64,000 bases of DNA from Gammaproteobacteria bacterium (GTDB taxonomy: Bacteria > Pseudomonadota > Gammaproteobacteria > Pseudomonadales > Pseudohongiellaceae): contig DUBM01000001.1 in NCBI GenBank assembly GCA_012960305.1, forward strand, positions 62,001 through 126,000. Reading direction: 5' to 3'. Shown piece after piece: positions 19,035-28,776 of this stretch. Numbering within the stretch: the first letter of the stretch is position 1; each line of letters starts with the position of its first letter. The notes under the pieces were generated by a model. It made no database searches, was not told where the DNA came from, and saw only the letters and a program-made list of their open reading frames with translations. A program made the position numbers and the translations under genes.

Positions 19035-20777
19035 TCAAGCTGAGTCCTGCATCGAGTGAAAAGACATGAAATGATCATAACCTTCTCGGCCAAGAAATCG
19101 AGTCAATGTTTTTGGATGAGTTTGCCGAACATCAACGATAATCAAACCCTCTAGGGAATCATTAAAATTAGGATGAATGTTAAAACACACGAGCTTGCCG
19201 CTCACAGACAGATAATGCCTTAATAACACCGGTACGGCTTTGCCGGGATCGCAGCGACCAATTAGTTTTCCTAACATCTTTACATTCGATAAATCCGTCA
19301 ACATCTCTTTAGTCCAGACACGATTCATTATCTTATGGGGAGTAATAGGTTCTACTAATTGCTCGAACTCACTTGCTTTGAAATTTGCCAGCATGGTGTC
19401 CGCAATGAGTGCCCTAGCCAGATCACTATATTCTCGCGAGATGCTCACGGATCCAAACAAAGTATGGTATCTAGGCCACTTCACCAAGATTGCACCAATC
19501 CCACGCCATAGTAAATTGAGAGATACTTGCCGACGTTGATAATCTGGGTGAATAAAGGATCTCCCCATTTCCACTGCTGAACCCAATCGCCTTATGAAGG
19601 CTTCATCATATTTATACAAAGACCTGCTGTAGAGGCCTTTTACCCCATGCGCAGCGACAATCTTATCAACCAGGCCAACCCTATAGGCGCCGGCAACTCT
19701 CAACTCGGCTTTATCCCACAGAAAAAGGTGCAAGTAATGAGGGTCGAATCCATCGGAGTCTTTGGATAATCCAGTGCCTTCTCCCACAGAGCGAAAAGTA
19801 ATCTCGCGGGCGATAGCTATCCGGTCCATGATGACACCAAGGCTCGCATAGGGTGCACAGTAAACGTCGAATTCATCGTGCTTAACTAATCGGTATTCTT
19901 CAAGGTTTGCGATAGCCAAATGCAATTCATCCCTGCATACTTTGGGATCGAGATCATTGATGCTTACCTGCTCCACTCCAGTTTGATGAGAGTTAACTTG
20001 ACCCAATGCATCGGTCGCCACTCGAAGATAATCAGTGATAGATTTTGGATTTTTAAGTAATCGAAGTTCCAGTGCTGGAACTGGCCGTCCAAGGGTAAGG
20101 TGAAGATAGGAACCCTGTTTGTTGACGAGTTGCCGAGGAAGTAAGACTGTTCTGAGTCGAGGATGAATCAAACCAGCGGCATAGAAATAACTGCTATTTC
20201 GACCTCCGACATGAACTGGCAGGCAGGTACATTGATAACGCTTAATTAACTGTCCGACAATTCGACTCCACGTTCTATCCTGAATCCTTCTCTGTTTAAC
20301 CTCATACGCTGAAACCATGCCAGCCGGAAAAATCAATACTGCACCATCATTCTTAAGGTGCTTATGCACTTGCTTGATACCGCCCACATTGCCAGCAGCA
20401 TTTCCTGAAAGCACATCAACACCAATAAACAGATCGGCTAACTCAGGAATTCGTCGAAGCAATTGATTAGTTAGAACTTGTAAATCTGGGCGCACATCAG
20501 CAATTACTTTAGCAATCGCGACTCCTTCAAGTCCTCCCAAAGGGTGATTTGCCACAATTAGTAATGGCCCAGTTCGGGGAATTTCCTCGAGGTTGTATTC
20601 ATTTTCTAATTGAATAGTTACACCTAGAGCATCGAGTATGTATTGATTGAATTGGTGGGCATTTAAATTTGGCGGCCGGGCTTCATAAACATCTCCCAGA
20701 CGATCAAGGCAGAGGACTTTTTCCAATATTGCAGAAAGGATTCGCGGCTTTAAGGGCAAGCGACATGGGTTAGTCAT
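19035..20777 (-). CDS. bifunctional acyltransferase, OlsF-like (ornithine lipid synthesis)
   Basis: 580 residues in two acyltransferase domains. The N-terminal part is a lysophospholipid-acyltransferase-like domain with NHPLGGLEG near residue 77 and FPAGMVSAYE near residue 150. The C-terminal part (about 340-510) is an OlsB-like GNAT domain with EITFRSVGEGTG, YLHLFLWDK, VAGAYRVG and GRSFIHPDYQ. This order matches OlsF, described in Serratia, where the GNAT half N-acylates ornithine and the other half O-acylates the lyso-lipid. The product here is inferred, not shown; other amino-acid lipids are possible. Its ATG overlaps the upstream ATP-grasp gene by eight bases, so the two are coupled. Expected at the inner face of the membrane. 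Confidence 0.75.
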   Translation of the reverse strand: MTNPCRLPLKPRILSAILEKVLCLDRLGDVYEARPPNLNAHQFNQYILDALGVTIQLENEYNLEEIPRTGPLLIVANHPLGGLEGVAIAKVIADVRPDLQVLTNQLLRRIPELADLFIGVDVLSGNAAGNVGGIKQVHKHLKNDGAVLIFPAGMVSAYEVKQRRIQDRTWSRIVGQLIKRYQCTCLPVHVGGRNSSYFYAAGLIHPRLRTVLLPRQLVNKQGSYLHLTLGRPVPALELRLLKNPKSITDYLRVATDALGQVNSHQTGVEQVSINDLDPKVCRDELHLAIANLEEYRLVKHDEFDVYCAPYASLGVIMDRIAIAREITFRSVGEGTGLSKDSDGFDPHYLHLFLWDKAELRVAGAYRVGLVDKIVAAHGVKGLYSRSLYKYDEAFIRRLGSAVEMGRSFIHPDYQRRQVSLNLLWRGIGAILVKWPRYHTLFGSVSISREYSDLARALIADTMLANFKASEFEQLVEPITPHKIMNRVWTKEMLTDLSNVKMLGKLIGRCDPGKAVPVLLRHYLSVSGKLVCFNIHPNFNDSLEGLIIVDVRQTHPKTLTRFLGREGYDHFMSFHSMQDSA

Positions 20778-21891
20778 TATTAGGATAATTCTTTACTAGA
20801 GCATTTTCGAAACGCCATGCCTTATATAGGCGTAATAAACCGGGAGATTTGTGGCCACGTTTGCGGTTTTCATGACCCAGTTTGAACAAGGTGTGATATT
20901 GCTGCATTAAAGTCCTTACTGCAGTAATGAAACTAGCATTTCGATCCCAAATATTAATGGATTCAGAACTTGCCCCATTAATCTCGATTATCTGGAAATT
21001 AGTACCTGCACAAAGGGAAGCCGTATCTTGGAATTTTACATCGAGACGACCGTAGAAGAAATCAGGAATGTCATTGAAAATATTGTCTAAGGCTTTGCAA
21101 AGCTCAGGACTAATAAGTTCATTGGCATCTCGAAAGATTGCTCCACGACTGTGACTCGCTGCGAATATTAGACGAAATGGCTGCCCTTGGGCCAACACGC
21201 CGTCCCAATTGTCCTGGTGCCTTTCCCTATATAGGTGCTGCAACTCCCCAGCCCGAGGGTCTGCTGCAACTAACTCAGCTAAACTATGCTTACCATCACC
21301 GACAACATATGGCGTGTATTTCAATGCCAAAGAAGTAATTTTTCCTGCACGGCTGCCAGGCTCCCGCACATAAAAAATCCCCGCCTCTGCATCCCATTCG
21401 CTGAGCTGCTGGAACTGAATACTTCCCCCTGCCGGAAAAGCCGCAATATAGCTTCGCAGTTCATCTTCATTCTTGAGTAACTTAACTCCTGCTCCACGAC
21501 AACCATACTCAGGCTTCCCCACTACTGGAAAGCCCAGCTTTGCCGCCGAGAGAATATCGCTGGCCACACCAATTTGCTGCTCAACTGCTACTGATTTCAC
21601 GTCATAACTAACCCAAGGCAAGATCCACTTCCGAGCCTCAAATCCAGCAGCATCAAATACTGCAGACTTTGGTACGCCCACCATGCCAGACAGTGGCACA
21701 GCCGGATTAGCGATTAATGGCAAACTTAAACTTCGGTAACGAAGCGATAGCACTAACCACTGGATAGCCACAGGCAAATACATCAGCCAGCTCGGCCAAA
21801 ATTCAAAAAATGAAGTACTCCTGCCACCAAGGTCAAGGGGAGGCATCCCTGGTGGAACAAAAGGGGCGTGCTTTATTGCGGTATCTTTCAA
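20770..21891 (-). CDS. ATP-grasp ligase (D-Ala-D-Ala-ligase-like), substrate unknown
   Basis: 373 residues. The centre has ATP-grasp features: VGKPEYGCRGAGVKLL (nucleotide-binding lysine and glycine loop) and the metal-binding end RLDVKF...FQIIEINGASSE. The N-terminal segment STSFFEFWPSWLMYLPV, followed by an NP motif, is amphipathic and suggests membrane contact. ATP-grasp enzymes join a carboxylate to an amine or thiol; the partner here is unknown. It is translationally coupled to the OlsF-like acyltransferase, suggesting a shared aminolipid or amino-acid pathway. Start is uncertain: TTG at 21891 has GGAAAT upstream; ATG at 21849 is the alternative. Confidence 0.7.
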   Translation of the reverse strand: MKDTAIKHAPFVPPGMPPLDLGGRSTSFFEFWPSWLMYLPVAIQWLVLSLRYRSLSLPLIANPAVPLSGMVGVPKSAVFDAAGFEARKWILPWVSYDVKSVAVEQQIGVASDILSAAKLGFPVVGKPEYGCRGAGVKLLKNEDELRSYIAAFPAGGSIQFQQLSEWDAEAGIFYVREPGSRAGKITSLALKYTPYVVGDGKHSLAELVAADPRAGELQHLYRERHQDNWDGVLAQGQPFRLIFAASHSRGAIFRDANELISPELCKALDNIFNDIPDFFYGRLDVKFQDTASLCAGTNFQIIEINGASSESINIWDRNASFITAVRTLMQQYHTLFKLGHENRKRGHKSPGLLRLYKAWRFENALVKNYPNND

Positions 21892-22189
21892 AGCGTCTTT
21901 ATTTCCGGAGCAACGATGCTCAAACTTTGCCAGTTTGTTATCAGACAGTCATTTGCTCAAGTTCTGTTCCCTATTGCAAGCTATCTAGGAGAAGAAGCTG
22001 ATAATTAGACGGCCGATTGCAATTGTTGCGGTCTATGAGACGAAATGTGACCTGTGGAGTGCTTGCTAAATTATTGGACAGCTGCACATTCGTCTCGATT
22101 ACACTGCAGCTATAGTAACTAGCGTTTAGCCACTGCTATTATCTGTTTTCTGATAGCAAAATAATCGGCCAGAGAGAATAAATAGTTCA

Positions 22190-22624
22190 ATGCTGGGAAA
22201 ACTGATCACAACAATTCTAGTAATAATCGCTGCAGTGATATTTATTCGGAAAAAAAATGAGCGCAGCTCACCTACTGGAAGCCCCAAGAGCAAGCAACCA
22301 AAAAAACCGATAGAGTCTGAGCAAGCTGCTGCGAAACGAATTAAACAAGAAAAAGCTGACGACACCCTCTCTTCTGATCTTCATCTCGCAGCCTATATGT
22401 TTCTAGTGCTAATGGTAGGTTTGGGTGGCACACTTTACTATTTCAAATGGCAGGATGATCATACAATTTTGACAGTCAACCTACACCGAGAAAACCAAGC
22501 TAAACCGGTTAGCTACGAGGTTTACAAGTATCAGTTACAGTCTAGGTCTTTCACCACACTCAACGGAACTATCGTTACTGTTGCTGGCAGCGAACGCATG
22601 GAAGTACTTGGACTTGAAGATTAA
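22190..22624 (+). CDS. small membrane-anchored protein, unknown function
   Basis: 144 residues with a hydrophobic N-terminal segment (about 3-20), a Lys/Ser/Pro-rich linker (20-60), a second hydrophobic segment (about 66-84) and a C-terminal beta-rich domain (TVNLHRENQAKPVSYEVYKY). I do not recognise the family. It is divergent from the ATP-grasp gene and convergent with the formate dehydrogenase operon; its TAA and the fdsD TAA overlap in a shared TTAA at 22621-22624. The reading frame is long, starts with ATG and is not a shadow of another gene. Confidence 0.6.
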   Translation: MLGKLITTILVIIAAVIFIRKKNERSSPTGSPKSKQPKKPIESEQAAAKRIKQEKADDTLSSDLHLAAYMFLVLMVGLGGTLYYFKWQDDHTILTVNLHRENQAKPVSYEVYKYQLQSRSFTTLNGTIVTVAGSERMEVLGLED

Positions 22625-22842
22625 CCAGAGCGCAGCTTGATTATTGCCGCTCGACTTATAGGCTTCAATTCTTCCCCACCTGTATCGACATAATCAAAGA
22701 CCTGTTTCCTCATAGAAAGTGCCCAAAACCTGCATAGGTGATCAGCAACTTTCGCTGCTGCTAGCTCAGCACTTTCTCCCATCGCAACATTGTCAGCGAT
22801 TTGATTAATCATCTTGATGAGGTGCTGCAGCTCAGTATTCAT
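22621..22842 (-). CDS. fdsD: formate dehydrogenase subunit delta
   Basis: 73 residues. MNTELQHLIKMINQIADNV followed by AAAKVADHLCRFWALSMRKQ matches the small FdsD protein encoded at the end of soluble NAD-dependent formate dehydrogenase operons; it is needed for activity but its exact role is not settled. I chose ATG 22842, eight bases after the fdhD stop; a longer frame from 22869 would overlap fdhD. Confidence 0.88.
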   Translation of the reverse strand: MNTELQHLIKMINQIADNVAMGESAELAAAKVADHLCRFWALSMRKQVFDYVDTGGEELKPISRAAIIKLRSG

Positions 22843-22850
22843 ATGAGCGC

Positions 22851-23717
22851 TCAATCTAGTCTGTGGCAATTGCTATAACATACATGGCGATTATCCCGAG
22901 CAAAACCTACAAGGCTCAACCCGCCTTCTTCAGCGATTTCTATAGCTAAGGAAGTAGGAGCTGACACCGCAACAATAATGGCTATTCTAGCAACAGCGGC
23001 TTTTTGAACTATTTCATAACTGGCTCTACTGGAAACCAGTAAAAAGCCCTCGTCCATACTAATAGCACTGGCTGCTAATTTGCCCACCAATTTATCTACA
23101 GCGTTATGTCGACCTACGTCTTCGCAAAGCTCGACAATTTTCCCTTGTTGATTACACCAGGCGGCACCATGCACTGCTCCGGTAAGAGACTGCAAAGTCT
23201 GATGCTGCTGTAAGGCCATTACAGCAGAATTTATCGCGCTATGGGTAACACTCAACTCACTGGGCAGTTCCTTAGCAATCGAATGCGCAGGCCTGCGAAG
23301 TTGCTGCAATGATTCTGCTCCACAAATACCGCATCCTGTTCTCCCCACTAAATTTCTCCTGCGTTCCTTTAACAATGCAAATCTCTCACTGGAAATCGTC
23401 ATAGCAACCTCCATTCCTGTGACTGAATCGTTGCTTGCTTCAATCAATCTTAGTTGTAACTCGTAAATCTCGGCAGGAGAGGAAATTATTTCTTCAGTGA
23501 GACTAAAACCCAAAGCAAACGCCTCTACATCTTGAGGACTTGCCATCATTACTGCGTGGGACACATCGTTATAGACCAAAGCTATAGGCATTTCCGTTGC
23601 AATCGAGTCTTTCTTTTTAGAAACAATGCCGCCTGCCCAGACACCGACTTCGACAATAACAGAAGAGTGTTCGGATTCTGAATTAAGCTTTGTGAATGTA
23701 GACTTTTCGACAGACAT
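22851..23717 (-). CDS. fdhD: formate dehydrogenase accessory sulfurtransferase
   Basis: 288 residues. FdhD passes sulfur to the molybdenum cofactor before insertion into FdsA. The catalytic cysteine loop is visible as RTGCGICGAESL near residue 130, and the conserved GAVHGAAW, ELCEDVGRHNAVDK and SRASYEIVQKA stretches are present. The ATG at 23717 lies one base after the fdsA stop (TGAAATG), implying coupling; a longer TTG start at 23738 inside fdsA is less likely. Confidence 0.93.
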   Translation of the reverse strand: MSVEKSTFTKLNSESEHSSVIVEVGVWAGGIVSKKKDSIATEMPIALVYNDVSHAVMMASPQDVEAFALGFSLTEEIISSPAEIYELQLRLIEASNDSVTGMEVAMTISSERFALLKERRRNLVGRTGCGICGAESLQQLRRPAHSIAKELPSELSVTHSAINSAVMALQQHQTLQSLTGAVHGAAWCNQQGKIVELCEDVGRHNAVDKLVGKLAASAISMDEGFLLVSSRASYEIVQKAAVARIAIIVAVSAPTSLAIEIAEEGGLSLVGFARDNRHVCYSNCHRLD

Positions 23718-23718
23718 T

Positions 23719-26649
23719 TCAGGGTTCTGCAGCGTCAAGCATTGCCAATTGCCGCTTGGTGAACTCTTCGTGCTCAGATTGCCACGCAGAAGCTTTAGCT
23801 ACTTTACTCACCTGCACGGCGGTAACTTTGTACTCAGGGCAATTAGTTGCCCAATCTGAATTATCAGTAGTAATCACATTGGCGCCAGTTTCCGGATGAT
23901 GAAACGTTGTATAGACAACACTATCTTGAACTCTATCAGTAATATTTGCGGCCAAGGTTGTCTCTCCAGCGCGACTACTAATTTTTACTAAATCCCCCTG
24001 AGATATTCCCCTATCTTCTGCGTCATGGGGATGAATCTCTAAAACATCCTCTTCGTGCCAATGTAAATTATCTGTACGGCGCGTTTGTGCTCCAACATTG
24101 TATTGTGAAAGCACTCGACCAGTAGTTAAAAGTAAAGGGAAGCGTTTGTTTACTTTTTCATCGGTTGCGACATATTCAGTAATCGCAAAATAACCCTGGC
24201 CGCGAACAAATTCATCAATATGCATTATCGGGGTGCCGTTTGGTGCCTCGTCATTGCAAGGCCATTGCAAAGACCCCTCTTCGTCTAGCCGTTTATAGCT
24301 CACACCTTTAAAAGTAGGTGTTAATTCAGCGATTTCATCCATGATTTCAGAGGGGTGCGAGTATTCCATCTCATAGCCTAAGGCCTTTGAGAGAGCCATC
24401 GTAGCCTCCCAATCGGCTTTACCGCTTAGAGGGGCCATAACTTTTCTTACAGGGGATATTCTTCGCTCAGCGTTAGTAAAAGTACCGTCTTTTTCCAGAA
24501 ACGATGCGCCAGGTAAAAATACATGGGCATACTTTGCAGTTTCATTGAGAAATATATCCTGCACAATTAAACACTCGAGATTCTTCAGAGCTGATTCCAC
24601 ATGTCGTGTATTGGGATCCGACTGGGCAATGTCTTCACCCTGACAATAGAGCCCCTTAAAGGTGCCTGATACTGCTGCATCGAACATATTGGGAATTCGT
24701 AGGCCAGGTTCATTTAGAATTTTTACTCCCCAAAAGTTTTCAAAAGGCTCTCTCACACTATCGATAGAGACATGCCGATAACCAGGAAGCTCATGGGGAA
24801 ATGAACCCATATCACAGGCACCCTGCACGTTGTTCTGGCCACGTAATGGATTTACACCAACACCCTCACGACCCAGATTGCCAGTTAACATGGCGAGATT
24901 GGCAATGCCCATTACCATTGTCGAACCTTGGCTATGTTCAGTTACACCAAGGCCGTAATAAATCGCCGCGTTGTCTGCTTCAGCATATTGGCGAGCTGCG
25001 GCAATAATGCGCTCGCTGGAGATACCAGTAATTTTAGCCATAGCCTCCGGCGAATTTCTATCTTCAGCAATAAATGCTTGCCATTTCTCGAACGCCGGCG
25101 TTTCACAACGACTTGAAATAAAATTTCTATCTTCCAATCCTTCACGAATCACGACATGAGCTATGGCATTTATCAATGCAACATTAGTACCAGGTAATAA
25201 ATCCAAATGATGTTCGCTCGATACGTGAGGGCTCTTCACCAAATCTATCCTTCGAGGATCGGCGATGATTAACTGTGCCCCTTGACGTAACCGACGTTTC
25301 ATTCGTGAGGCAAAAACAGGATGGGCATCTGTAGGATTGGCACCGATTATCATTATTACATCAGCTTTGTTTACTGAATCAAATGTTTGGGTGCCAGCCG
25401 ACTCACCCAGAGTGGTTTTCAATCCATAGCCAGTGGGGGAATGACAAACTCGCGCACAAGTATCTACATTGTTATTGCCGAAAGCGGCTCGCACTAGTTT
25501 CTGTACCAAATAAGTTTCTTCATTTGTACATCTGGAAGAGGTGATACCGCCAACACTGTCACGACCGTATTTATTTTGAATTCGATGAATTTCACTGGCC
25601 GCAAATGTCAGCGCCTCATCCCAGGATACCTGACACCACTGTTCGTCTATGCTATTTCGAATCATGGGCTCAGTAATTCTGTCCTGATGAGTGGCATAGC
25701 CGAAGGAGAATCGACCTTTAACACATGAATGCCCACGATTTGCCTGCCCAGCTTTGTGAGGCACCATTCGCACTACTTGATCACCTTTAACTTCTGCTTC
25801 AAAAGCACAGCCAACACCGCAGTAAGCACAAGTAGTGACTACGCTGTGCTCAGGCAATCCTTGCTTTATTATAGAATTTTCCATAAGTGTGGATGTTGGG
25901 CAAGCCTGCACACAGGCGCCACATGACACACATTCAGAATCCACAAAGGATTCATCTTGACTAGCAACAACTTTGGAATCGAAACCACGACCGTCGATAG
26001 TCAGGGCAAAAGTGCCTTGAACTTCTTCACATGCGCGCACACAGCGAGAACACACGATGCACTTGCTGGGGTCAAAAGAAAAATAGGCGTGACTACTATC
26101 AGTTTCCGCTTGCAGGTGATTAGTACCTTCAAAACCGTATCGAACTTCGCGTAAGCCCACTTCGCCAGCTACATCTTGAAGTTCGCAATCGCCATTGGCT
26201 GGACAGGTTAGACAATCGAGGGGATGGTCTGATATGTAAAGCTCCATCACATTGCGGCGAAGCGCAGCTATTGACTCCGACTGAGTTTTTACCACAAGGC
26301 CCTCTTCCACCAAAGTCGTACAGGAAGAAGGAAATCCTTTACGACCTGCAATTTCGACCAAACACAGTCGACACGAACCAAAGGCTTCCAGGGAATCCGT
26401 CGCACAGAGTTTGGGAATATTAATATCGAGATGGGCAGCCGCTCGCATGATTGAAGTACCCGTCGGAACAGTTATATTTTTGCCATCAACACGCAGACTT
26501 ACTAAATTTGTTGCACTGCTAGGCTCTTTACCATTTCGTCCACTACCTCCATTAAAGTCACTCACAGCAGATGGAGTTCCGTAGTCCCTCTTCGGATCGG
26601 TTAACTGTTCTGCATTTGCATGCTTGTTTGGATCGTATACTTGCAGCAT
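23719..26649 (-). CDS. fdsA: NAD-dependent formate dehydrogenase subunit alpha (catalytic)
   Basis: 976-residue catalytic subunit that oxidises formate to CO2. In order: a plant-ferredoxin-like [2Fe-2S] domain (FGSCRLCLVEIAG) and NuoG-like His-Cys cluster (CLTCPANGDCELQ), two [4Fe-4S] motifs (SKCIVCSRCVRAC and SECVSCGACVQAC), a third cluster at CAYCGVGC, then the bis-MGD molybdopterin domain. The active-site residue is a standard cysteine in CARVCHSPTG near residue 402, not selenocysteine. The N-terminus MLQVYDPNKH and DYGTPS resembles Cupriavidus FdsA. The layout is that of the soluble cytoplasmic FdsABG enzyme. Confidence 0.96.
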   Translation of the reverse strand: MLQVYDPNKHANAEQLTDPKRDYGTPSAVSDFNGGSGRNGKEPSSATNLVSLRVDGKNITVPTGTSIMRAAAHLDINIPKLCATDSLEAFGSCRLCLVEIAGRKGFPSSCTTLVEEGLVVKTQSESIAALRRNVMELYISDHPLDCLTCPANGDCELQDVAGEVGLREVRYGFEGTNHLQAETDSSHAYFSFDPSKCIVCSRCVRACEEVQGTFALTIDGRGFDSKVVASQDESFVDSECVSCGACVQACPTSTLMENSIIKQGLPEHSVVTTCAYCGVGCAFEAEVKGDQVVRMVPHKAGQANRGHSCVKGRFSFGYATHQDRITEPMIRNSIDEQWCQVSWDEALTFAASEIHRIQNKYGRDSVGGITSSRCTNEETYLVQKLVRAAFGNNNVDTCARVCHSPTGYGLKTTLGESAGTQTFDSVNKADVIMIIGANPTDAHPVFASRMKRRLRQGAQLIIADPRRIDLVKSPHVSSEHHLDLLPGTNVALINAIAHVVIREGLEDRNFISSRCETPAFEKWQAFIAEDRNSPEAMAKITGISSERIIAAARQYAEADNAAIYYGLGVTEHSQGSTMVMGIANLAMLTGNLGREGVGVNPLRGQNNVQGACDMGSFPHELPGYRHVSIDSVREPFENFWGVKILNEPGLRIPNMFDAAVSGTFKGLYCQGEDIAQSDPNTRHVESALKNLECLIVQDIFLNETAKYAHVFLPGASFLEKDGTFTNAERRISPVRKVMAPLSGKADWEATMALSKALGYEMEYSHPSEIMDEIAELTPTFKGVSYKRLDEEGSLQWPCNDEAPNGTPIMHIDEFVRGQGYFAITEYVATDEKVNKRFPLLLTTGRVLSQYNVGAQTRRTDNLHWHEEDVLEIHPHDAEDRGISQGDLVKISSRAGETTLAANITDRVQDSVVYTTFHHPETGANVITTDNSDWATNCPEYKVTAVQVSKVAKASAWQSEHEEFTKRQLAMLDAAEP

Positions 26650-26663
26650 TGGTTTAGACCGAG

Positions 26664-28247
26664 TTAAAGCGAATCTGCTTTGACGTGAAAATCCTCTGGA
26701 AAGTGTTGAAGTGCACTACGTACCGGATAGGGCGTCAGTCCACCCATGGCACAAAGAGAACCGTCGACCATCGTAGCGCATAGATCCTGCAATAAAACGG
26801 TATTTTCCTCGACGTCGATACCTGAGCGAATTTTATCTATGACTTCCACCCCACGCACGGAACCAATCCTGCAGGGAGTGCATTTTCCACATGACTCGAT
26901 ACTGCAAAATTCCATGGAGAAGCGAGCCTGCTCAGACATATTGACTGAACTGTCAAAAACAACAATACCACCATGTCCTAGCATGGCATCAATTTTCATA
27001 AATTCTTCATAATCTAATGGCGTATGCCATTGATTTTCCGGTAAATAAGCACCTAACGGCCCACCCACCTGCACCGCTCTTATTGGCCCACCCGTTCGTG
27101 TGCCACCACCAAAATCATGCAACAAGGTATTCAAACTGGCGCCAAAGGCCAATTCAACTAGGCCCGCATACTTTATGTTACCGGCTAGTTGAAATGGCAG
27201 TGTTCCCCTAGATCGGCCTACCCCATATGCCTGATAGGCATCCGCTCCATTGGCCAAAATGCCAGGAACCGATGCCAATGATATTACATTATTAATTACA
27301 GTCGGCTTACCGAATAATCCCTTAATAGCTGGCAATGGCGGTTTAGGGCGTATCTCTCCTCGCTTACCTTCAAGGCTTTCCAATAGCGACGTCTCTTCAC
27401 CACAAATATAAGCCCCAGCAGCAAGTCGTACTTCGAGTATAAATACTTTACCGCTGCTTAGAATATTCTCCCCGAGCACTCCAGCATCACCGGCTAGTTC
27501 GATTGCTTCATTCAATATTTTTAGCGCTAAAGGATACTCCTCTCTAAGATAGATATACCCACGTCTCGCACCCACAGCTAACCCAGCTATGATCATTCCT
27601 TCGATTAGTGAGTAAGGATCACTTTCCATCAACATGCGATCTGAAAAAGTACCGGAGTCTCCTTCGTCGGCATTACAGACAATAAATTTTTCTTCCGCTT
27701 CAGCATCGAGCACGGTCTGCCACTTTATACCAGTTGGAAAAGCCGCCCCTCCCCTTCCTCTTAACCCAGAATCAACAACAGATTTAACAATGGCAGAAGC
27801 CTGCATCTCTAATGCAACCGTCAAACCAACAAAGCCTCCGTGGGCGTTATAGTCTTCGATAGAAGTAGCTTCGATTATTCCAACTCTTGAAAAGCAAATT
27901 CGTTGCTGATTTTTCAAGTAAGATATCTCTTCGGTTAATCCCAGAAAGTGAGGAAGCTCGATGTTCAAGATTGAGTCAAACTCTGTCAGTAATTCCCAAC
28001 AGTGACTTCGAAGAATTGTATCTACTGATTCTTCATCCACTGGACCAAAGGCAATTCTTCCAAGACTGGTTTCGATCTCCAACATCGGTTCCAACCAATA
28101 TAGTCCTCTGGATCCATTGCGAACCAAATTTAATTCAAGTTGTTCCGAATCAATGATTTGCTTGGCCTTCTTTGCAATATCGTCAGCGCCAAGAGAACAT
28201 GCGGTAGTATCGCGAGGGACAAAAACCTTAGTCGCTGAAGTGCTCAT
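26664..28247 (-). CDS. fdsB: NAD-dependent formate dehydrogenase subunit beta (diaphorase)
   Basis: 527 residues, NuoF-like. The FMN-binding GLRGRGGAAFPTG is near residue 162, the NAD-binding AAGAYICGEETSLLE near 279, and the [4Fe-4S] cysteines ESCGKCTPCRIGS near 450. The first 120 residues form an extra domain, as in other FdsB proteins where it is thioredoxin-like. It passes electrons from FdsA to NAD+. Its ATG overlaps the fdsG stop (ATGA). Confidence 0.95.
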   Translation of the reverse strand: MSTSATKVFVPRDTTACSLGADDIAKKAKQIIDSEQLELNLVRNGSRGLYWLEPMLEIETSLGRIAFGPVDEESVDTILRSHCWELLTEFDSILNIELPHFLGLTEEISYLKNQQRICFSRVGIIEATSIEDYNAHGGFVGLTVALEMQASAIVKSVVDSGLRGRGGAAFPTGIKWQTVLDAEAEEKFIVCNADEGDSGTFSDRMLMESDPYSLIEGMIIAGLAVGARRGYIYLREEYPLALKILNEAIELAGDAGVLGENILSSGKVFILEVRLAAGAYICGEETSLLESLEGKRGEIRPKPPLPAIKGLFGKPTVINNVISLASVPGILANGADAYQAYGVGRSRGTLPFQLAGNIKYAGLVELAFGASLNTLLHDFGGGTRTGGPIRAVQVGGPLGAYLPENQWHTPLDYEEFMKIDAMLGHGGIVVFDSSVNMSEQARFSMEFCSIESCGKCTPCRIGSVRGVEVIDKIRSGIDVEENTVLLQDLCATMVDGSLCAMGGLTPYPVRSALQHFPEDFHVKADSL

Positions 28248-28738
28248 TTTACTTCAACCGCGACTGCTGAATGTTCATGCATTAGTTGGTCGAATGTATC
28301 AATATCAACATTGCCGTAAACTACATCACCTATTCTAACTGCTGGAGAACACGCGCAATTACCGAGACAATAGACTGGCAATAAGGTGAATTCTCGATCG
28401 ATGCTGGTCTGATTGAAATCGATTCCCAAGGATTGTTTCGCATGAGCCTCCAAATTACGAGAACCCATTGCCTGACAGGGCTCTGCCCGGCAAATTTGGA
28501 CAATATTTCTCCCTGGAGGACTGGTACGAAAATGGTGATAAAAGCTGACCACTCCATGCACTTCGGCCCGGGACAAATTTAGTTGTTTAGCAACTACTGG
28601 CAATACCTCACTAGGAATAAATGAAAGCTCATCCTGAATGCCATGCAATATGGGAAGCAAGGCGCCAGGGCGATTTTTATGTTGCTCTATTATTCTTGCC
28701 ACTTGATCAACATCAAATGAAGGCTTTGTATTATTCAT
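28244..28738 (-). CDS. fdsG: NAD-dependent formate dehydrogenase subunit gamma
   Basis: 164 residues, NuoE-like [2Fe-2S] subunit. Cluster ligands are visible as CRAEPCQAMG and CLGNCACSP. The region RPGALLPILHGIQDELSFIP is typical of NuoE/FdsG. ATG 28738 is preferred, with GGGAGAG about eleven bases upstream; the frame is open further but that extension would overlap the upstream gene and has no family resemblance. Confidence 0.94.
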   Translation of the reverse strand: MNNTKPSFDVDQVARIIEQHKNRPGALLPILHGIQDELSFIPSEVLPVVAKQLNLSRAEVHGVVSFYHHFRTSPPGRNIVQICRAEPCQAMGSRNLEAHAKQSLGIDFNQTSIDREFTLLPVYCLGNCACSPAVRIGDVVYGNVDIDTFDQLMHEHSAVAVEVK

Positions 28739-28776
28739 AAGTAATGGTTCTCTCCCAGTGTTACTAAAAAAAGTAA

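Noticed and set aside
23719..26649. Selenocysteine formate dehydrogenase
   Set aside because: The active-site codon in CARVCHSP is an ordinary Cys codon; no in-frame TGA is involved.
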